NCBI RefSeq assembly: GCF_021173675.1
Contig: NZ_JAIHON010000024.1
Span: forward strand, 39,970 to 103,969
Length of the DNA: 64,000 nucleotides
Source of the DNA: Streptomyces lincolnensis
GTDB taxonomy: Bacteria > Actinomycetota > Actinomycetes > Streptomycetales > Streptomycetaceae
Direction of reading: 5' to 3'
Shown here: in pieces, positions 25,652-34,183 of the stretch
Layout: every line of letters begins with the position of its first letter
Numbering within the stretch: the stretch's first letter is position 1
The notes under the pieces: model-generated
Told to the model about the DNA's origin: nothing
Seen by the model: only the letters and a program-made list of their open reading frames with translations
Databases searched by the model: none
Made by a program: the position numbers and the translations under genes

Positions 25652-26809
25652 TCACACGAGCCTGACCGGGCCGGCGTCGATCGGCAGGCGGACCAGGAGA
25701 TAGGGCTTGCGGCGCAGGTCCTGGCCCTCGTGGAAGGGCGCTAGCCGGTCGAGCTGGTTGGCGGTGGCGTACAGGTGCCGGTCCGAGGCGATGGACAGGG
25801 TGTCGATCCAGTTCAGGTCGCCCCCCTGGGCGAGGGTCCGGTAGGTGCCGTTCGGGCTTCTGCGCCAGATGGCGTTGTGTTCCAGGTCGCCGCCGTAGAG
25901 CCGCCCCTTGTCGTCGCTCTCCAGGCCGTCGGCCATCGGCTTGAACCCGAGGTCCTCGACCGTCGCTGCCACCTCGGCGTCCGTGGCGTCCGGGTCGGCG
26001 AGGGCGTCGGTGGACACGCTGTGCAGCCGGCGGCTGGAGAGCGGGCAGTAGTAGAGGCGCGTGCCGTCGGCGCTGAGAGCGATGCCGTCGGAGCCGGTCT
26101 CGTAGGAGGTGGGCTCGCCGCCCGCGGGGCGGACCATGAAGGGCTGGCCATCGATGACCGGAACGAAGTCCGGGTCCGGGAGTGCCGAAGGGTGCCCGGT
26201 CAGTCGCCGCCAGGAGCGGCCGGTGGCGAGGTCGACCACGATGATGCCGTTGGAGCCGCCCGAGTCAGTGATGAAGGCCATGCCTTCGGCGCCACGCCGC
26301 AGGTCGAAGCGGACGTCGTTGGGATAGCTGTTGGCCGGCACCACCTCGGGCGGGAGGAGGATCTTCCGTACGATGCGGTCGGTGCGCAGGTCGACGGCCA
26401 CGAGTTTGGGGCCGCCGTAGGAGGACCCGGCGAACAGCGGGCTTCCGGTATCGAGGATCCATAGCCGGTCGGCCGCGTCGACGACGACGCTCTGCACCGA
26501 CTGGAAGTGCCCGGCCAGGTCGGAGGCGTCCTGGCGGTTCACCTCGGCGTCGGGGTAGGCCACCGGTTTCCCGCCGCGCAGTTCGGCGACGGTGAACGGG
26601 ACGTCGTCGCCCCAGCGGGGGAAGTTGACGAAGATGCGGCCGCGGCGCGAGACGGTGACACCCGTCGGCATCGCGCCCCAGAAGTGGGCAACCACCTCGT
26701 AGTGACCGGCTGTTGAACCGGCGGGGGAGGCGGAGGCGTAGGCGGGTCCGGCGAGTTGGGTGGCAGCCAGCGACGCGGTGGTCGCCGTAAGGAACGTACG
26801 TCGCTTCAT
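25652..26809 (-). CDS. secreted major royal jelly/Yellow-family protein
   Basis: The protein is 385 residues from the ATG at 26809, with AGGAGA upstream. The N-terminus MKRRTFLTATTASLAATQLA is a Tat-like signal peptide ending near AYA-S. The mature protein is a six-bladed propeller of the royal jelly/Yellow (dopachrome-conversion-like) family: SVVVDAADRLWILDTGSP, YPNDVRFD, FITDSGGSNGIIVVDL and GSDGIALSADGTRLYY. Bacterial members have no settled function. It lies alone between the Pip-like gene and the SnoaL gene. Confidence 0.8.
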   Translation of the reverse strand: MKRRTFLTATTASLAATQLAGPAYASASPAGSTAGHYEVVAHFWGAMPTGVTVSRRGRIFVNFPRWGDDVPFTVAELRGGKPVAYPDAEVNRQDASDLAGHFQSVQSVVVDAADRLWILDTGSPLFAGSSYGGPKLVAVDLRTDRIVRKILLPPEVVPANSYPNDVRFDLRRGAEGMAFITDSGGSNGIIVVDLATGRSWRRLTGHPSALPDPDFVPVIDGQPFMVRPAGGEPTSYETGSDGIALSADGTRLYYCPLSSRRLHSVSTDALADPDATDAEVAATVEDLGFKPMADGLESDDKGRLYGGDLEHNAIWRRSPNGTYRTLAQGGDLNWIDTLSIASDRHLYATANQLDRLAPFHEGQDLRRKPYLLVRLPIDAGPVRLV

Positions 26810-27016
26810 GGGAGCGTCTCCTGCTGGGTCAAGTTGCTGGAAGGTGCGGCGAGTTGCCGCAGCACCTCGGCGCGTGGGGGGGATTGGCCGGACACTGCCG
26901 TGGCCGGTGGAGGCCGCCATCAGGAGCGCTGTCTGCCGAGGACATCGCCTGCGGCTACCACCAACTCCTGGAAGGAGAACGGGGTCAAACGGCCGGTGGA
27001 CCCGGTGCTCTCAGGT

Positions 27017-27532
27017 CTACCGGGCTGCTGGGCGGGTCTTCGCGACCATGCTGCGGTCCCCCGAGGAGACCATCGCGTGTATGGGGATGGTGCTGACGCT
27101 GATGAGCGTCGCAAGGCCCCGGCGGCCCTGTTGGCGGGCCAGCGCCGGGCCCATGAGGTGCATCAGGGCGGTGAGGGCCGGCATCGGACGCCCGAAGAGC
27201 GTGATCTCCGTGATGCGTGCTTGGTCGTCGAGCCGCAGCAGCTGCACCTCCTCGAACGACTGGGAACCCACCCGCGCCCGGTAGACCAGGGCGTACGTGT
27301 CGCCCTCGCCGGTCTGGGTGTGGTAGTGGACGTCCTTGACCGCCTTGAACGCCACGGTCAGGAAGTCGCGCAGCTGGTCGGATCCCTCGAAGCGGAACTG
27401 ATCGGTGAGCGGCGAGCTGAGCACGACATCCGGGCTCAGGCACGCGACCGCGGCGTCGACATCACCGCGTTCCTCGGCGGAGCGCCAGCGCGCCACGGTG
27501 GTGGCGGCGGCGGATTGCAGGGTCTCGGACAC
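27017..27532 (-). CDS. SnoaL/NTF2-like protein
   Basis: The protein is 171 residues starting MSETLQSAAATTVARWRSAE. An NTF2-like cone fold is expected: DVVLSSPLTDQFRFEG, VKDVHYHTQTGEGD and LLRLDDQARITEITLFGRP. The C-terminal ~35 residues extend beyond the usual domain and may be read-through of decayed sequence. It follows the SDR gene 65 bp downstream, in the order also seen for the relics at 22.2-23.8 kb. It may act on a hydrophobic substrate together with the SDR; the reaction is unknown. Confidence 0.75.
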   Translation of the reverse strand: MSETLQSAAATTVARWRSAEERGDVDAAVACLSPDVVLSSPLTDQFRFEGSDQLRDFLTVAFKAVKDVHYHTQTGEGDTYALVYRARVGSQSFEEVQLLRLDDQARITEITLFGRPMPALTALMHLMGPALARQQGRRGLATLISVSTIPIHAMVSSGDRSMVAKTRPAAR

Positions 27533-27597
27533 AGGGCTCTCCCGGTATCAACGGCGCGAACGGGTTTGTGGGTGGCGGGATGCGCGGGTGGCGGGTG

Positions 27598-28410
27598 TCA
27601 GCCGGCGAGCTTGTTCATCGTGCGGACCTGCTTGTCCAGGGCCCAGGCGGGAACGAAGCGGAGCATGCGTGCGCGTCCGGCCATGGGGCCGGCGGCGTAG
27701 CGCAGTTTCGGCTTCTTGTCGGTCGCTGCCGTGACGATCGCCTTGGCGACGACGGCGGGGTGGTCGCCGGCCTTGATCGCCTCCTCCATCAGGCGGTCGA
27801 AGACCTGCCGCTGGTCCGCGTAGACCGGCAGGGGCGAGTCGGGCTTCGTGCTGTTGGCCTCGAACCCGGTGTTGGTGTAAGCGGGTTCGACAATGAGCGA
27901 GCGGACGCCGTACACCCGGACCTCGTGGTCCAGGGACTGGGAGTAGCCCTCGATCGCGTGCTTGGACGCGCCGTAGACGGCCATGTAGGGGGCGGGGATG
28001 AAGCCCTGCACGGAGGAGAGGTTGATGATGCGGCCGCGTCCGCGGGATCGCATGTGCGGCAGGACCTCCCTCACCATGCGCATGACGCCGAAGACGTTGA
28101 TGTCGAAGACGCCCTGGGCCTGAGTGAGGGAGGTTTCCTCGGCCGCGCCGATCGAGCCGATGCCGGCGTTGTTGACCAGGACGTCGATCCGCCCGAACCG
28201 CGCGATCACCTGCTGGACCACGGCAGCCACCGACTTGTCGCTGACCACGTCGAGGTCGAAGAACGTCACCCCGCCCAGCGGGGCGACCCGCGCGGTGTCA
28301 CGGCCCGTGCCGGCCACCTCGAAACCCGCCGCGACCAGCGCGAGCGCGGTTTCCTTCCCGATGCCGGAGGATGCGCCCGTCACCAGGGCAACCGGCCGAT
28401 TTGTCGTCAT
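27598..28410 (-). CDS. SDR-family oxidoreductase
   Basis: The protein is 270 residues from the ATG at 28410, with GGGAG upstream. Classical SDR motifs are complete: VTGASSGIGKETA (~10-22), NNAGIG, the Ser in NLSSVQGF and the catalytic YGASKHA. The C-terminal segment with PMAGRARMLRFVP matches the oxidoreductase group often regulated by TetR repressors in Streptomyces. Operators at 28432-28478 overlap its promoter region and match those before the Pip-like gene, so the two are probably co-regulated. Confidence 0.88.
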   Translation of the reverse strand: MTTNRPVALVTGASSGIGKETALALVAAGFEVAGTGRDTARVAPLGGVTFFDLDVVSDKSVAAVVQQVIARFGRIDVLVNNAGIGSIGAAEETSLTQAQGVFDINVFGVMRMVREVLPHMRSRGRGRIINLSSVQGFIPAPYMAVYGASKHAIEGYSQSLDHEVRVYGVRSLIVEPAYTNTGFEANSTKPDSPLPVYADQRQVFDRLMEEAIKAGDHPAVVAKAIVTAATDKKPKLRYAAGPMAGRARMLRFVPAWALDKQVRTMNKLAG

Positions 28411-28431
28411 CTTGCACTCCCGAAGCCATCT

Positions 28432-28478
28432 GGAAACCGACCGGTTTCCTCTGGGTCTCACTGTAAAGTGATCGGTTT
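28432..28478. promoter_or_regulatory. AAACCG-N2-CGGTTT operator pair before the SDR gene
   Basis: GGAAACCGACCGGTTTCC (28432-28449) is palindromic apart from the central two bases. A weaker copy, AAAGTGATCGGTTT, lies at 28465-28478. The arrangement mirrors 25355-25397. Confidence 0.72.
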
Positions 28479-28828
28479 ACATTGCGCAAGCTCAAGCACG
28501 GAACTGATCCCGGCTCGCGCCGCCGGCCGGCTTCAGGTGGGGCTTTCCGGCGCCCGCCGGCATGGCGGCACGGGCCGGATGGTCAGGCAGGACATACGCG
28601 AGAGCGTCATCCCCGCGTCGCGATCGCGAGTTCGCGCTCAAGGGCTACTAAGACACCCCTGCCGAGGCGATTGCCAAGCGGGACGGTGTCACGCAGCTGT
28701 ACCCCTTCCGACTCCTCCCGGGCGAGAAGACGATCGCCGCCGCCTTGACGCGGAGCACGGAAAACGCCTGCCTGGCGTTCGAGAGCGTGGGCGAAAGGAT
28801 GACAGGCACGAGCGGCCTCCCGCGCCCT
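28479..28828. other. decayed sequence without a recognised gene
   Basis: Around 28628-28750 a plus frame reads EFALKGY-stop-DTPAEAIAKRD, then QLYPFRLLPGEKTIAAALTR. It looks like old coding sequence with an in-frame stop, but the family is not recognised. Confidence 0.35.
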
Positions 28829-29165
28829 CAGTTCTTCAGGTGGGCGAAGCCGTACTCCAGCGGCCCCCGTGCTGCAGCAAGGGCCTTGTTGGACAGCTTC
28901 TGCCCGCGCATCAGCGGCCAGGTTCCGGGCGGCCCTGTAGCCGGTGATCACCGCCGGATCGGCGTCGGGACCGCTGTCGTCGAGCCCGACGAATCCCAGG
29001 TCGGCGATGGCTCCGAGGCCGGCCGCCCGCAGCCTGACGGTGAGCCGGTCGTGACGGCAGGCGGTGATCTACGAGGTGCTTCCGGGCCGGGCCGCCGAGC
29101 CCACAGCAGCCCTTGTCGCCGGTGAGCGCGATCAGCTCCCGCGATGCAACACTGTCGTCATGGTT
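28829..29165 (-). pseudogene. IS5-type (DDE_Tnp_4-like) transposase C-terminal remnant
   Basis: Minus-strand pieces in several frames read ALTGDKGCCGLGGPARKH and RAAGLGAIADLGFVGLDD, then after a frame change RPLMRGQKLSNKALAAARGP and LEYGFAHLKN-stop. The last is the typical C-terminal block of Streptomyces IS5-group transposases (KxxNKALAAARAPVExGxAxLK). Frameshifts and missing catalytic segments make it inactive. Confidence 0.6.
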
Positions 29166-29396
29166 CGCGGCCGCTCAGTCCGATCGCTTTTGCGTCGCTT
29201 CCGGGCGGATGATGCGCATGGAACCCGTCCGACAGTCGGCAGGTGCGCCGCACCTGCGTTCATTGCGCAATGTTTCCCGTCAGCTTGCCTGATCGAAACT
29301 GGGCCGCCGAGTGCGAGTGCGCCGGGCTGGTGAGCAGGGGGGGCGTGGACTGCCGTCCGGTGCGCAAAGCTCCTGAGGGAATCCGGGGCTGCGTGA

Positions 29397-30038
29397 TCAG
29401 GACTGGTCGCTGATGGTCCGGTAGGCCGCGATGTACAGGGTGTGACACAGGTCGATCAGTTCTTCGACGGTGGCGTTCTGGTGGCCGAGCGTCCAGTCCA
29501 CGAGGAGTTCGTTGACTCCGCCGACCAGGCTCATCGCGGTCATGGTGAGCCGGTTGGAGAGGGCATCCGAGGCGGGGAGCGGTCCGACGACGACGGCGAC
29601 CATTGCGGCGAATTCGTGCAGGACCTCACGGCGCCGTACTTCGAGGCGGGGGCTGGCGCCCACGACCTCGATGAGCACCAGGCGGGCCGTGCGGGCGTCG
29701 CCGGCCAGTGCGCGGATGAACACCTCAAGGCCGGCGCGCAGTTGGGCGTCGACATCGGGTGCGGCAGCGGCTGCGGCCTGCGCGGTTTCGGCTTGGATCG
29801 TAGTGATCAGCTCGTTGTAGACCCCGGCGAGAAGGTCTTCGCGGTCGCGGAAGGACTCGTAGAAGTAGCGCTCGGTCAGTCCGGCGTGCGAGCACACCTG
29901 CTTGACGGAGACCGAGGCATATCCGGCCGTGCCGAACAGGTCGAGGCCCGCCTGGAGGAGGCGGGTGCGGCGCTCCTGCTGTCGTTGCGCCGCGTCGCGT
30001 CCGCCGTAGCGCCGCCCGGCGGTCTGTGTGCCGGTCAT
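29397..30038 (-). CDS. TetR-family repressor divergent to the lipid/redox operon
   Basis: The protein is 213 residues from the ATG at 30038, with GGGGAGAA just upstream. The N-terminal TetR domain reads RTRLLQAGLDLFGTAGYASV ... LTERYFYESFRDREDLL, followed by an all-helical ligand domain. Two identical-design operators at 30080-30124 sit between it and the divergent five-gene operon, so it probably represses both. The ligand is likely a lipophilic compound related to the operon's substrate, which is an inference. Confidence 0.86.
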   Translation of the reverse strand: MTGTQTAGRRYGGRDAAQRQQERRTRLLQAGLDLFGTAGYASVSVKQVCSHAGLTERYFYESFRDREDLLAGVYNELITTIQAETAQAAAAAAPDVDAQLRAGLEVFIRALAGDARTARLVLIEVVGASPRLEVRRREVLHEFAAMVAVVVGPLPASDALSNRLTMTAMSLVGGVNELLVDWTLGHQNATVEELIDLCHTLYIAAYRTISDQS

Positions 30039-30079
30039 TTCTCCCCTTCGCAGAGGTGTTGACACCGGTGTGCTCCGAA

Positions 30080-30124
30080 CTGACACTCTAGCTTGTCAGT
30101 TCATCTGACACGGTGACGTGTCAG
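30080..30124. promoter_or_regulatory. two tandem 20-bp TetR operators
   Basis: CTGACAC-N6-TTGTCAG (30080-30099) and CTGACAC-N6-GTGTCAG (30105-30124; arms extend to TCTGACAC/GTGTCAGA) are spaced 25 bp centre to centre. They lie in the 147-bp gap between the TetR gene and the SDR gene. Confidence 0.78.
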
Positions 30125-30185
30125 ACACGCGTGAGGCCGCTTTCCGCTCGGCGTTCCGTGCTCAGGGCAAGAAAGGGGCTCGACC

Positions 30186-31097
30186 GTGGCAGCACCGCCC
30201 AAAGACCCGTACCCGTTCAGCCGGAGAAACCGCGACAGGCTCCCCCACACACAGCCGCTGACCGGCAAAGTGATCGCTGTCACCGGGGCGGGGCGCGGGA
30301 TCGGGCGTGCCGTGGCAGCGCGGCTCGCCGCGGCCGGAGCCGCCGTGGCGATCGGCGATCTCGACGCGGAGCTCGCCACGGAGACGGCTGGTGCCATCGG
30401 CGCGCATCCCGGTGGCCGACTGCTCGGGCTGTCTCTCGACGTCACCGACACCCATTCCTTCAAAGACTTCCTGCGCACCGTCGAGACCCAGCTGGGGCCG
30501 GTCGACGTACTGATCAACAACGCCGGAATCATGTGGGTGGGCCCCTTCGAGGAGGAACCGGAGGAAGCCGCCCTGCGCCAGTTCGACATCAACGTCCACG
30601 GCGTACTGCGTGGGATGAAACTCGTGATCCCGGGGATGCGGAAACGCGGTCGCGGCCACGTGGTGAACATCGCCTCCGCCGCCAGCAAGGTCGCCCCGGC
30701 CGGCGAGGCGACCTACGCGGCGACGAAGCACGCCCTCCACGGCTACAGCACAGCCGTCCGCGCCGAACTGCGCGGCACCGGCGTGCACGTGTCCTTGGTG
30801 ATGCCCGGCGTCGTGGACACCGAGCTGGCCGTGGGCACCGCGACCGGCCCCACCCGACGCCTGACGACGGATCAGGTGGCCGACGCGGTGCTCGACGTCG
30901 TGCTGCGCCCGCGGTTCGAGGTGTTCATCCCACGCCAGGTAGCCGCCCTGACCCGGTTGGCCGCGCTGCTCCCGGGCCGTGCCCGCGACGCCCTGCATCA
31001 CCTCCTTGTCCCCGACCAGCTCGCCGCCCTGTCCGACCGGTCGGTCCGCGCGGCCTACGAGCAGCGCACCCGGACCGCCCGCCATCCCGAAGGATGA
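30186..31097 (+). CDS. SDR-family oxidoreductase, first gene of a five-gene operon
   Basis: The protein is 303 residues from a GTG at 30186, with AAAGGGG upstream. After a ~25-residue leader with basic residues come GKVIAVTGAGRGIGRAVA, NNAGIMWVGPF, a Ser in NIASAASK and the catalytic YAATKHALHG. The ~60-residue C-terminal extension after PTRRLTTD resembles the long mycobacterial and streptomycete SDRs that oxidise or reduce lipid-like alcohols. The next gene begins 4 bp after its stop. Confidence 0.86.
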   Translation: MAAPPKDPYPFSRRNRDRLPHTQPLTGKVIAVTGAGRGIGRAVAARLAAAGAAVAIGDLDAELATETAGAIGAHPGGRLLGLSLDVTDTHSFKDFLRTVETQLGPVDVLINNAGIMWVGPFEEEPEEAALRQFDINVHGVLRGMKLVIPGMRKRGRGHVVNIASAASKVAPAGEATYAATKHALHGYSTAVRAELRGTGVHVSLVMPGVVDTELAVGTATGPTRRLTTDQVADAVLDVVLRPRFEVFIPRQVAALTRLAALLPGRARDALHHLLVPDQLAALSDRSVRAAYEQRTRTARHPEG

Positions 31098-31101
31098 GAC
31101 C

Positions 31102-32238
31102 GTGACCACCACGCCCAAGCCGGCGCCCAGCGCGAAGAAGGCCCAGGACGCCGCCGCTCCGCGTCCCATCCCCGAATTCGAAGGTGTCCACGACGTATGG
31201 CCCCGCGGTGACCGGCTGCACGCCGTGCGCCGCGCCGCGGCCACGTACCGCGAGCGGTTCGTCCAGCAGGGCCGCATCCACGCCGTCCGCACTTTCGACA
31301 TCGCCGCCGCCCCGTACCCGACCCGGTTCGGCTTCCACGGCGCCGCGCTCGCCGTCAACCCGTTCGTGAGCATCGTCAACCGCATGCTCGTCGTGCAGTT
31401 CGACGGCTTCGACGGTGAGCCGAAAACACTGGTGTGGGAGCCGACCGTCGCCGCCGGAACGGCTCAAGCACCGTTCTACGCCCAGCTCAAGCGTCTGGCG
31501 GGGGACTTCCTCACCGAGCACGTCTTCGCCCGCTACTACCACGACCCGAACACCGTCCTGCCCTCCTGCGGTCTGCGACCCGAGGACGTGGACTTCGTCA
31601 GCTTCGACCACCTGCACGTCCAGGACGTGCGCATGATCATGGGAAGTACCAGCACCATTCCCGGCGAACGGGCGCCCCGCGAAGCGCTGTTCCCGCGCGC
31701 CCGGTTGTTGGTGCACCGCAGGGAGCTGGGCACCTTCCAATCCGTGCATCCGATGCAGTGGGCCTGGTACGTCGACGGAGGCATGGACGGCGTACCGGAC
31801 GAGCGCATCACCGCCTTCGACGGCGATGTCGAACTCGGCGTCGGCGTCAGCCTGCTGTGGACCCCCGGCCATACGGACGGCAACCACTCCCTGGTACTGA
31901 ACACCCCCGACGGGGTGTGGGTCTCCTCCGAGAACGGAATCTCGGCCGACAACTGGCAGCCCGAGCTCTCCCGCATCCCCGGGGTGCGCCGCCACGCCGC
32001 GTTCTACGGCCGTGAGGTGGTGCCCAACGCCAACACCCTGGAGGACTCTCTCGACCAGTACGACTCCATGGTCAAGGAGAAGACCCTCGCCGACCCCAGC
32101 CGGCGCGATCCGCGCTGGCTGCAGATCCTGCCCTCCTCGGAGCTGGCCCCCTTCAAACGGCAGTGGCCGGTGCTGCCCAGCTTCATCCACGGCGGTCTGA
32201 ACTACGGCGAACTGACCCCAGCCGGGGGTGGCCGATGA
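31102..32238 (+). CDS. metallo-beta-lactamase-fold hydrolase with altered metal motif
   Basis: The protein is 378 residues from a GTG at 31102, with AAGGATGAG overlapping the previous stop region. The MBL fold is suggested by DFVSFDHLHVQDVRMIMG (~170-187), TPGHTDGNHSLVLNT (~255) and a C-terminal His region. The usual HxHxDH motif reads HLHVQD, so the fifth and sixth positions (Asp and His) are Gln and Asp and zinc binding may differ. The stop overlaps the next start as ATGA. A lactonase or esterase role in lipid metabolism is possible but unproven. Confidence 0.75.
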   Translation: MTTTPKPAPSAKKAQDAAAPRPIPEFEGVHDVWPRGDRLHAVRRAAATYRERFVQQGRIHAVRTFDIAAAPYPTRFGFHGAALAVNPFVSIVNRMLVVQFDGFDGEPKTLVWEPTVAAGTAQAPFYAQLKRLAGDFLTEHVFARYYHDPNTVLPSCGLRPEDVDFVSFDHLHVQDVRMIMGSTSTIPGERAPREALFPRARLLVHRRELGTFQSVHPMQWAWYVDGGMDGVPDERITAFDGDVELGVGVSLLWTPGHTDGNHSLVLNTPDGVWVSSENGISADNWQPELSRIPGVRRHAAFYGREVVPNANTLEDSLDQYDSMVKEKTLADPSRRDPRWLQILPSSELAPFKRQWPVLPSFIHGGLNYGELTPAGGGR

Positions 32239-33158
32239 CCGGCCCGGCCGCCCGCCGGATCGCCGCTGACGGCGTGGAGTTGGCCGCCTACCAATGGGGA
32301 GCGCCCACGGCTCCTCCGGTGGTGCTGGTCCACGGCTATCCGGACACCAGCGCCGTGTGGCGCCCCGTCGCCGAGCGCCTGGCCGACCGCTTCCACGTCA
32401 CCGCCTTCGACGTGCGGGGAGCCGGTGCCTCCCACCGTCCCAGGGGTCTGCGCGCCTACCGGATGTCCCGCCTGGAAGCCGACCTGGAGGCGGTTCTCGA
32501 CGCCGTGAGCCCCGACCGCCCGGTGCACCTGGTCGGACACGACTGGGGATCGATCCACTCCTGGGAGTCGGTCACCGGCACCCGCCTGGCCGGGCGGATC
32601 GCCTCGTTCACCTCCATCTCCGGACCCTGCCTGGACCACGTCGGCCACCTGATCCGTGCCCGCGTCCGCCCGCGGCATCCGGATCTGCCGAAGATGCTGT
32701 GGCAGGGCGTACGGTCCTGGTACGTCGCCTTCTTCCACCTTCCGCTGCTGCCCGCCCTGACCTGGAGAGCACTGGGACACCGCTGGCGCGCCTTCCTCAC
32801 CGGCTCCCAGGGCATGCCCGGACACACCGCCTACCCCGCGCCGACGCTGGCCCGCGACGCCGTGTCCGGCACCGCGCTCTACCGCGCCAACATGCTGCCC
32901 CGCCTGCTGCGTCCCCGGGGCCGGCCAACCACCGTCCCGGTCCAACTGATCATCCCCACGCGCGACTTCTGCGTCACCCCGGTGCTGTCGTACGGAGTGG
33001 AGCACTGGACGCGCCAGATACAACGGCGCCCGATCGACGCCGGGCACTGGGTACAGCTCAGCCACCCCGAGGAGGTCGCGTCCCGGATCGCAGAATTCGC
33101 CCACCGCACCGAAGACAGCTCCGACCGCAGCCCGGACCACACCACGCACCCGATCTGA
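32235..33158 (+). CDS. alpha/beta hydrolase, epoxide hydrolase-like
   Basis: The protein is 307 residues, translationally coupled to the MBL gene. It shows the oxyanion motif VLVHGYPDTSAVW (~25-37), a nucleophile elbow VGHDWGS in which Asp replaces Ser as in epoxide hydrolases and dehalogenases, a cap domain with MLWQGVRSWYVAFF, and the catalytic His in DAGHWVQLS. The Asp nucleophile supports hydrolysis of an epoxide or halide on a lipophilic substrate. Confidence 0.84.
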   Translation: MTGPAARRIAADGVELAAYQWGAPTAPPVVLVHGYPDTSAVWRPVAERLADRFHVTAFDVRGAGASHRPRGLRAYRMSRLEADLEAVLDAVSPDRPVHLVGHDWGSIHSWESVTGTRLAGRIASFTSISGPCLDHVGHLIRARVRPRHPDLPKMLWQGVRSWYVAFFHLPLLPALTWRALGHRWRAFLTGSQGMPGHTAYPAPTLARDAVSGTALYRANMLPRLLRPRGRPTTVPVQLIIPTRDFCVTPVLSYGVEHWTRQIQRRPIDAGHWVQLSHPEEVASRIAEFAHRTEDSSDRSPDHTTHPI

Positions 33159-33248
33159 CAGACCAACAGACCAACAGGCCGGCAGTACTGGACGGCTGCC
33201 TGACCGCCCCTTTCCAAACTTCGATCGCTGACGCCGGAGGAACCTGTC

Positions 33249-34160
33249 ATGTTCCGAGCCGCACATGCCCACCGGGAGAGTCCGCCCGAGCCCATCGACC
33301 ACCACGACCTGGTGCTGCGACCCCGGGACGTCACCTTCCACTGGAGCGCCACCCCGCTGCACTGGCTGCCGGGTGAGCCCTTCGCGACCCACACCATCGA
33401 TGTGCTCCACCTCATGCTCCCCGAACTAGAACGCTGGTTCGTGCGCACCTTCGAGCAGGCACTGCCACTGATCACCGACGACCGGCTGCGCGAGGACGTA
33501 CGCGGCTTCATCGGCCAGGAGGCGATGCACGCCGAGGCGCACCAGGAGGTCCTCGAGCACCTGCTCACCAAAGGGCTGGACCCGGCCCCGTACACCCTGC
33601 AGTCCGAATGGATCTTCCGAAGGGTGCTCGGAGACCGGCCGGAGCTGACGCTGGCCGCCGCACACGCGCACCTCCTCCAACGGCTCGCCCTCATAGCGGC
33701 CTTTGAGCACTTCACCGCGTACATGGGTCACTGGATTCTCAGCAACGAGCACCTGGACCAGGCCGGCGCGGACCCCGCCATGCTCGATCTGTTCCGCTGG
33801 CACGGCGCGGAGGAGGTCGAACACCGCTCGGTCGCGTTCGACCTGCTGGTGCACCTCGACCCCCGGTACCGACGCCGAGTGGTCGGCATGCTCGTCACCG
33901 CTCCGGCGCTGACCCGGCTGTGGATCCGCGGAGTCCGCTTCCTGATGGCCGCCGACCCCGAACTCGACGACCGGATCAAGGTCCGCTTCCGCGACTACCT
34001 GGCCGCGACCCGCAAGGACCTGTTGCCCCCGCCGGGCGCGTTCACCCGCTCGGTGCTGCGCTACTTCCGCCCCGGCTACCACCCGACGCAAGAGGGCTCG
34101 ACCCAACTGGCGGTCGCCTACCTGGCGGCGTCCCCCGCTGCCCGAGCGGCTGCCCAGTGA
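33249..34160 (+). CDS. predicted metal-dependent hydrolase (PF10118-like, ferritin-type helices)
   Basis: The protein is 303 residues with GGAGG before the ATG. Helical motifs with paired acidic and His ligands are seen: FIGQEAMHAEAHQEVLEHL (~95-113), AAFEHFTAYMG (~150) and HGAEEVEHRSVAFDLL (~185-200). This E-x-x-H pattern is typical of the PF10118 'metal-dependent hydrolase' family, which looks like a di-iron ferritin-type protein. With a PDR-type reductase encoded next, it could be the oxygenase-like partner of that reductase. Confidence 0.8.
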   Translation: MFRAAHAHRESPPEPIDHHDLVLRPRDVTFHWSATPLHWLPGEPFATHTIDVLHLMLPELERWFVRTFEQALPLITDDRLREDVRGFIGQEAMHAEAHQEVLEHLLTKGLDPAPYTLQSEWIFRRVLGDRPELTLAAAHAHLLQRLALIAAFEHFTAYMGHWILSNEHLDQAGADPAMLDLFRWHGAEEVEHRSVAFDLLVHLDPRYRRRVVGMLVTAPALTRLWIRGVRFLMAADPELDDRIKVRFRDYLAATRKDLLPPPGAFTRSVLRYFRPGYHPTQEGSTQLAVAYLAASPAARAAAQ

Positions 34161-34183
34161 CCCGGCAACCAGCAAGGCATCCC

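Noticed and set aside
27568..28947. 459-residue plus-strand frame over the SDR gene
   Set aside because: Antisense of a gene with complete SDR motifs; the frame extends into decayed sequence only by chance.
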